Origin: Pyricularia pennisetigena
Taxonomy: Eukaryota > Ascomycota > Sordariomycetes > Magnaporthales > Pyriculariaceae
Assembly: GCF_004337985.1 (NCBI RefSeq)
Contig: NC_043742.1
Coordinates: forward strand, 3,148,176 to 3,212,175
Direction: 5' to 3'
DNA: 64,000 nt
Numbering within the stretch: position 1 is the stretch's first letter; every line of letters starts with the position of its first letter. This document shows positions 57,504 through 64,000 of the stretch, piece by piece. The position numbers and the translations under genes are program-made. Below the pieces are notes generated by a model. It did no database searches and was not told where the DNA came from. It was given only the letters and a program-made list of their open reading frames with translations.

Positions 57504-57965
57504 TCAATTGCAAGTTCCTGCGACAGTATCTAGTGAAGACTGAATACAGCATTCGTTGAATGCGGTTGACGCTTCAGCAGCCTGGCAACCAGGTTAGCTT
57601 TGATTCGGTTGTTCCACCACAGTGTTTAGATGTTTGGATTTACACCATGTACTTACAGATAAATTGGAAAAACCAGGGTTTGCTGTAAAGTCGCAAATTC
57701 CATCCTTGGAGATTCCGGTGATTTCACCAACATTACCAAATGTAGTTTTACTGCAGCAAGAATTTGTAACCTTAATGGCATTGCTTTGTGTTTGGCCGGT
57801 CGTCTTTGGCGTGCATTTGCAAGTCTGTGCCGGCATATATTCAGTTAGCAAAGTTAAATCCTACCACAAAAGTCTGATCATGGGAAAACAGCAACCTACG
57901 CTTGCAGCATAAACAATGGGGACGTTAGCGAATAACGCTAAAAGGGTGATAAGGAACCACTGCAT
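57504..57965 (-). CDS. Small secreted eight-cysteine protein, 3 exons
   Basis: Exons 57,965-57,900; 57,824-57,657; 57,581-57,504 (312 nt, 103 aa). Intron 1 (GTAGGT, GCTAAC branch, CACAG) and intron 2 (GTAAGT, GCTAAC branch, CCAG) are both typical. The signal peptide occupies exon 1 (MQWFLITLLALFANVPIVYA). The mature protein has Cys24, 26, 45, 46, 66, 89, 90 and 102, in the pattern C-x-C, CC, C, CC, C. This is eight cysteines with two CC pairs, as in hydrophobins, but the order differs (hydrophobins have C, CC, C, C, CC, C), and the charge and length also differ, so I do not call it a hydrophobin. TATA-like TTTATAAAAG lies about 140 nt upstream. Effector or surface-protein candidate. Confidence 0.75.
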
Positions 57966-59899
57966 CTTAACAATGAGATGAATTGAGTAGTGAGCAACGC
58001 AAATGTTTGTTAGGCGAAAATGTCCACCAGACGTAGAGCAGCGAGCAAATCGGTTTGTCAACGCTCTGGAAATTTGAGCAACTTGACAGTGGTGTTGCCA
58101 ACCTTTTATAAAATCTCATCAGTATTGTTAAAGGTGTCAAACACAAAAGGGTGATTGTATTACAGGTATGAATATTGAAACACCACGCGTTTTAGCCAAG
58201 TGTTTAATACCCATTACTGACGTACTGGCAAGTTAATAATGGTTGACGTGGAGTATATCATGTCTCAAAAATAACTCAAGGGTGATTGTTAGACGACTGT
58301 TTGGCATTTCGTATAGTTGCATCACGTTTTATTTTATCCCGTTTAAACTTTGGGTCGGCAGGATAAATAACAGTTCGTGACTCGGTCCGATGCGACGGTC
58401 CTTCATATTATCCGGGCCAATTCCTTGTTCCTTTAACCTCTGCTCGGTGCGGCTAGGGCTGACCGCTGTTGCGGCTTATGTCACCCGCCGGACATATGCG
58501 TCCGACAAATTTACTAAACTTTGTCTCAAGCCGAAAATTACAAAACCCATTCGGCAATGATTCACGGTTTCTGAATTATATTTGTATGGAAATCATTCAA
58601 AGTTAGTATCCAAGAAGAGCAGCCCGTTTTTGCTCTGGGGAGGCTCTGAAACCGCGTACGTAGATCTGCGCATGTTGCAAAAAAGAAATATAATTAAATC
58701 CAAATGGGGGCAAAATCCTTGTTTTCCAAGCTAATAATAGCTCTGGAAAGTCCCACTGCAAAACTTTAAGCCTGGGACGTCTTTATTTGGGAAGCTCAGA
58801 AGGTCGATCACCACAGCCCAACTCAGTCGCAAGGTATAGCTTGCCTGCCACCTGGAACAGGTTGCACCGGACGAACCGACGGGAAGTAATAAATATTTAG
58901 CTCATCTTCACAATTTGCCTCTTTTTTTTTCTTTTTTTTTTTTGGACCGCTCTAGACTAACTGAAATGACCAGGATACAACTTCCTCTTTACACATCCCG
59001 CTACTTTTATTAAATTGGGCAGGGGAATCTTTTTGCTCAACCAATATCTGACACGCCTCTGAACAGTCGCCATGCAAATCTAGGGTCAGAAAGTAATTGA
59101 TTAGCCCATTGGTAGGTGCACACTCACCTCATACTTGGATATGAGCTTGTTTAGAAGCCTACCAATTGTCCTACCAATTGACTGAGGAGGTACCTAGAGA
59201 GCCGTAGCATTGGGTCATGATCAAACTCAAACGTCTTGATAAAACAGGTTTATACCTAGATGCCTTGATACACGGCAGCATCCTCAAACAGACGCCCTCA
59301 TTTCTCCACCTAATCATTCCATTTGAATAAGCAGCTTAGACTTGTCTCTGCTCGTTATCATAAAGATCTTTGCATCATTTGATCTTTGCTTTTGCCTGCC
59401 TTGACCCAAAATGTTGGGGCTCGTTTGCGCACATTCTTGACTTGATGTTGATCTTCCCCCTCCTCTTGCCTGGGTGGCATTGTTCGAAAAACGATGATGC
59501 TAATGATTTTATAAAATGTACTAATAATTGTGGTTTATGCAAAGTGGATGATGTAATAATTGGATTTATGCAAGGTTCATGATGAAGAAATCCAACTTTC
59601 ACTTGCACCTCAGCCCAGGTAGCTGGCCTCATTTCAACGTCTGGCTTGAGAATTGCCTAGTCCTGGTCTTGCTAAGAAATCTGTTCCTGGTGCGTGAATA
59701 TTAGCAGCATAGCGTTGGTCTATTGGAACAAAAATAGAAGCCCAGTAGGAGTTCAGGCTGACAACTATTTGAAATGAAGAAGGCGAAATAGATCAACGTT
59801 GACAGGACAAATCGTGACCACAGCCACTGCGAAGGAAGCGGAGGGAGGTTGTGCACATCACCAAAGTGGAAAAAATTACAAGCTTGGCGGGCCGTTGGC

Positions 59900-59937
<38 letters not shown>

Positions 59938-62150
59938 TTCTTTTGCTAGACCCTTGCCAAAGGGTACTCCGGCTATGGAAAAATAGTCTCCCACTTCCTG
60001 CAAACAACCCAGCAATGATTCTTAGTCAAAGACCTAGACATCTAACCAAAGGCAGGCAATTTGAGCTGGATTGCGTCGATGGACCCTGACTATCGTAGAC
60101 ATCTTCGGTTTCCATTTGGTTAACTCCTCCCCTGCATCCCCGCTAAACTCCTTAAAAGCGATATTTTCGGATGTGATGAGCCGTAGGTTCTGAATTTGAT
60201 GCCGTCGCACTGATGGCTTTTTCTTTACACCACGTTGTAGGTCTCCGACAGCATCTCCAGTTACTGGGCGCAAGCCTGGAGACGAGAGATGCAAGAGCAG
60301 TATATTTACTTTGCAGGAAATAATACAGCATCCAAGGATCATACCTCCAGAGATGCTTCGGTGCTGTGCTGCGCCTAGAGAGAATAGATGGCTTGCATTT
60401 GAGACGCGCGTTGTTATTAATAGAGAACAGGGACTTGACAGTTCCACTCCGCGAGGTCAAGGAAGAAATATTATATTTTACCTTCCTGCCCACCAGCAGG
60501 ATTGAAATTTACCAAAGCTAACCCAGGTAACTATCTTACTAAGGCATGCCGAGTCCCGGAAGCCCATGATTTGTCAACGGAACCGCCCAACTCCGTGATC
60601 AGACGGCCCCCGGTTTGACACGGCTCTCGTGCTGCAAGTTCAAAATTGGACTAGTTGATTTGCAAATAGTATGGTTCGGCATGGATATAATGATCAAGAC
60701 TGCCTCCAAAACAGCGTTTATAATGAAGCTGTTGTCCTGTAGACGGCATCAAGGCTTTGCTTTTTGAGCAATACGGGAAACACCTCCTGGTCACGAAACT
60801 CCCACTCCGAGCCACGCAGCAAACAGGCAGCCCGAACTAACCCTACTCTCGCGTCAAGTCCCACATCCAGGTTACTGGCAGGTGAGGGTTAGACACAGGT
60901 ACCACAACCGTTGCCGATTCCATCGGAGTTTACGGGCCCAGTGACCGCTGAAGTCGCCGAGAAAACACACAAGTAAATCTAAAGTTCCCCGACACCTGGT
61001 AAAAAGCAAAGGCGATTCTTGACTTGGAGTGGTAACAAAATAGAAGGCGTGATGCCAATCCGCACAGCTTGAAAAGTGCAGGATATGCTCCTCACAAGGA
61101 ATAAAAATAAAAAATAAAAAAAGAGCAATTCCCTCAAGCAATATCTATACAGGCATAGAATAGTCGTCCCTTGCCCCCGGGGGCCGGGATTTACATTGCC
61201 TCGGTGAGGAAAGCTTGTACTAGCAAGTTGGGATTCGAATCATGCAAGATAGGTGACGATCGGGACGGAAATGAATGCGTGCCGAGCTTGTCGAACTTGT
61301 GTATTTATTGTTTTCTCGGTTTTCGAACCAGCGGCATGGTCTACTCCAATACAAACACCACTACAGGCTAAACAACGCAATACTGCAATGCCATTAACCT
61401 AAGCGCAGAAATAAGGTACAGCGCCTAAACATGTCAAGTTCCTCGTGAATGCACTATTTCACCGAAAGATCGCCGCTGTGATTTTCACGTCATGTTTCAT
61501 AAGGCATCTAAGGTGGCACGTCTAGAAGTGGCATCTGATCTCGTACAAGGTTTCAAAGCTGGGTCATAACCTTGTTTGGTAACCAACCCCAGAAAATACG
61601 GGGGGCGAAAAAGCAAACGGGTGCCCAAAATGCGCTATTTTGGGCTATTCACCTGCCAAGGTACCGTCAACAGTCCAAATCAAGTCCATGGATCCACACT
61701 TGGTAGTAGCCTTTTGCACGACCCATTCAACGAACATGCAGCCAAAAAGGCCATGACAAACAATAGAAATATCCCTGTTTTTGCTGGGATGCTCCTGTCA
61801 TTTAGGATCTTGGTCAAATTGCATTTTTATGTAGATTCGACGACATATAAGGATTCTCTCTTGTTTTTTATCCCGGATTTTCTGCCTGTCCCCCTTTTTT
61901 CTCCAGGCAACACAGGACGCTCGTTTCTAAACTCTAACCTTTCCTTTGTTTTTTTTTTCTTTGTTTCTTTCTTTCTCAGATTGCCGTTTTTTTATTTATT
62001 ATACTTTTTATTTTTTGTTCATCTTTGAACCGAGGGATTACTGCCTTCCTCCATAATTCTACCTTAGTTTATTCATTCAGAAGACAAACCAGGGGCTCAA
62101 GGTTAGCCAGGACAAGTGATTACTAATGGAAAACAATTGAAAATCAAAAA
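57966..62150. other. 4.2-kb gene-poor region
   Basis: It contains T-tracts at about 58,921-58,941 and 59,903-59,936 (34 nt) and a pyrimidine-rich leader near 61,945-62,020. Frames at 60,034-60,493 (minus) and 61,576-62,028 (plus) have no domain and are judged chance. One weak Cys-rich ORF is listed separately (59,370). Confidence 0.45.
59370..59582 (+). CDS. Weak candidate for a short cysteine-rich peptide
   Basis: 70 codons; the last 33 read CSKNDDANDFIKC then TNNCGLCKVDD, with four closely spaced Cys and AT-rich codons unlike the flanks. A hydrophobic start MLIFPLLLPGW lies just before at about 59,443. It could be the last exon of an unmodelled secreted peptide or chance. Confidence 0.2.
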   Translation: MHHLIFAFACLDPKCWGSFAHILDLMLIFPLLLPGWHCSKNDDANDFIKCTNNCGLCKVDDVIIGFMQGS

Positions 62151-63194
62151 ATGCATTCCTCAACGTTCTTGTCCACCTTGGCTGTCAGCGCCGCCGGCGC
62201 CGCCTCACTATCATCAACACCGAACGGCGCCTGCCCCAAGTCCGGAGGTATTTATCGCCGAGCCGGTTGGTTACCATCAGGCTGGCTACCAAGCTGGTGT
62301 CAATTTGGATCCTCCCAGGCGCCTGCTCCCTCTCCCAAGGTCGTCCAGTCGAAAGTACAATACAGACCGCAAACGGCCCGCCCAAAGTGCCCCAGTTGGC
62401 ACATCAGAGGGTTAGGGGGCCCAGTGGATAATGGCAACAACCACTGCTGCATCCCGGGAAAAGCCGAGAACGCCATCAACTGCTGCCACCGCCCCTGGAT
62501 CGATAAGCTTCGTGGCACCCCCGAGCTGTCGTGCAGCTCATCCATGTGGGAGACGCCGAAGACGTACAGGGACTTTTACGAATGCAACACCAAACCTGGC
62601 AACGCCCAAATGTGCAGAGAAAACAGGATCATCGTTTTCAACAAGGCGGCTCGGAAGCAGAAGCCACAGAAACCCAGTTTTCTGAGACCGTCTCGCCAAG
62701 AGAAACAGTCCTCTCTTCCTCCAAAGGTTCCCAAACCGGCCGCTCTGCCCCCAAGAATTCCCAGGCCGTCCTCCCGGGTTATCCAAAGCAATGTCAAAAG
62801 GCACGAAGAATCAGGCAGGAACTCCAAGTCCCCGGGCCCGTCCTCTCCCGCTAGATATCAGAACGGCAATGCCCCTGCCGAAGAGGCTTACAGCATCCAA
62901 AAGCGAGGGAACCCAAAGGAGACGGATTCCGCGAACCCGCTGCTCGACATGTTCTCACAGCCTACAGAAGAAGACTCTTTTGTAATAAAGGGTCCCGCGA
63001 ATTTCTACCGCCGGCTAGCGAAAGATCACAGGAAAAAACAAAAACCAAATCTCGACTACAAGCCTCCGGGAAAATCCCCACTGGGCAAGTATCCTTATGG
63101 CAACCCTGAGCCTGACGATCTTATTTCCGGAAACCGAGAGCAGGGTCGCAGGAGAGTCACTGGCTCCGCAAACCCGTTGCTCGACGACATGTGA
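62151..63194 (+). CDS. Secreted protein, Cys-rich N-terminus and disordered basic C-terminus
   Basis: 347 aa, single exon. Signal peptide about 1-20 (MHSSTFLSTLAVSAAGAASL). Residues 28-155 contain ten cysteines (28, 50, 80, 99, 100, 111, 112, 128, 145, 155). The rest (about 165-347) has none and is rich in Pro, Lys, Ser and Arg. The motif SANPLLD occurs twice, about residue 270 (SANPLLDMF) and at the C-terminus (SANPLLDDM), each preceded by a Lys/Arg-rich stretch; SIQKRG before the first could be a Kex2 site. The layout suggests a folded domain with a processed tail carrying a repeated motif. No family is recognised. Effector candidate. Confidence 0.72.
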   Translation: MHSSTFLSTLAVSAAGAASLSSTPNGACPKSGGIYRRAGWLPSGWLPSWCQFGSSQAPAPSPKVVQSKVQYRPQTARPKCPSWHIRGLGGPVDNGNNHCCIPGKAENAINCCHRPWIDKLRGTPELSCSSSMWETPKTYRDFYECNTKPGNAQMCRENRIIVFNKAARKQKPQKPSFLRPSRQEKQSSLPPKVPKPAALPPRIPRPSSRVIQSNVKRHEESGRNSKSPGPSSPARYQNGNAPAEEAYSIQKRGNPKETDSANPLLDMFSQPTEEDSFVIKGPANFYRRLAKDHRKKQKPNLDYKPPGKSPLGKYPYGNPEPDDLISGNREQGRRRVTGSANPLLDDM

Positions 63195-64000
63195 GGAGGG
63201 TCGTTCAGGAAGCCGGACACGATAAGACTCATCCATACTTACATGATAAAACAGTGGTCTGTCAAGCCATGGAAGAACCACTAAAAGAAGCCTCGTCACA
63301 ACCTTACGCCCCCGCCAAAAAAAATCGCTATTGGGTCAAACCCCATGGCAACAGTGGTTCGTGGAGCTGTTAATAGGGGAGGTTATGTCATTTTGGAGGA
63401 GATCAGTGTTGCGTAGAATGGTCGCCTTCTTGTTTGTTGCTTTCTCCTTTTGCTTCGGTTAATGCAGGAGGACTTTTGTTTTTGGCCCAAGCCTTTTATT
63501 TTTATTTTTTTTTCTTGTTTCTTTCCCCGCTTGCCTCGATCGTTTATTAGTTTTATTTGACCATGGAAACACTGGTATGTGCAGCAAATGAAATAATATT
63601 CCATCAACAGGTGAACACTCTTTTGTTCGATCAAATCCGCGCCATTGCGCCAAATGCTCATAAACAATATCCCCGAATCCTGGCAAAAAGGCTCAGAATA
63701 GGTATAACATTTCTAGTGACAGAAATAAAAACCAAGTCCCGTCAAGTTTACTGTTTGAAGGACAAATAAAACCAAACCTAGAAATTTAAGTCTTCTGCTT
63801 TGTTGCCAAATAGCGTAGGCTAGTAAGCGTTTTATATTATTTTCAGACCTGATCGACCAAATTGCCTCTAATTACCATGCAACTACTTGTCAAATATCGA
63901 TGTTCAATTTAGTATGTTAACGTACCCTACCTTTTTCTCGGTAACGGGGTGTTCGAAATATACTTACAACGCCATTTTGGATAGTTGCTGCCAAGTCGCG
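63195..64000. other. Spacer to the end of the window
   Basis: No gene is recognised. A frame at 63,557-63,769 is without features. The sequence becomes AT-rich near the right end. Confidence 0.4.

Noticed and set aside
57504..57965. Class II hydrophobin
   Set aside because: Eight Cys are present but the order is C, C, CC, C, CC, C rather than C, CC, C, C, CC, C.
61576..62028. 150-codon ORF with a hydrophobic Phe-rich end
   Set aside because: The hydrophobic part is translation of a T-rich leader; no conserved motif.

Overview
This is a window of a filamentous ascomycete genome. The reasons are short GT-AG introns (about 50-100 nt) with CTAAC-type branch points, fungal protein families (SNF2/HLTF-like helicase, NACHT-C2H2 protein, HET-domain relic, pectin methylesterase, GH5 glucanase, sugar transporter, arylamine N-acetyltransferase), several small secreted cysteine-containing proteins, and transposons decayed in the C-to-T/G-to-A manner of repeat-induced point mutation (RIP). 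A plant-associated Sordariomycete is likely. Magnaporthales (Pyricularia and relatives) is a reasonable guess from the chromovirus, the pogo-like element and a MAX-like effector candidate, but nothing here proves it. I recognised no tRNA, rRNA or CRISPR.

Layout. Positions 1-9,920 are an AT-rich RIP-degraded transposon nest: a nested tandem duplication (1-2,045), a MITE with TIRs and TA target-site duplication (432-668), and a pogo/Fot-like DNA transposon (2,156 to about 9,920). The last is split by a complete but dead Ty3/gypsy chromovirus (2,524-9,701, minus strand, 443-bp LTRs, 5-bp duplication CCGTA). After a mixed stretch with gene relics (about 10-12.8 kb), a 12-exon SNF2/HLTF-like gene (16,814 to 12,895, minus) is divergent from a NACHT-C2H2-polyQ NLR-like gene (17,384-20,765, plus) that has decayed coding sequence beyond its stop. 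Next come pectin methylesterase, arylamine N-acetyltransferase and a J-domain membrane protein (22.8-30.4 kb, all minus), a HET-domain relic (32.1-33.2 kb), and a secreted six-Cys protein (34.1 kb).

From 36 kb onwards the window mixes nutrition and wall-active genes (11-exon sugar transporter, exo-beta-1,3-glucanase-like GH5, secreted amidohydrolase) with candidate effectors: a MAX-like protein (36.5 kb), a 3-exon five-Cys protein (51.9 kb), a twin-CX3C protein (55.9 kb), a 3-exon eight-Cys protein (57.5 kb) and a Cys-rich/disordered protein (62.2 kb). A SMI1/KNR4-family protein and two orphan proteins lie between them. Effectors, transposon debris, het-type gene relics and long gene-poor spacers suggest an accessory or subtelomere-like compartment. 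Gene models were assembled by hand; where I give exon sums divisible by three, that is an internal check. Pure A/T homopolymers of about 28-35 nt recur in introns and spacers, and one T-tract borders the only assembly gap (19,941-19,996).
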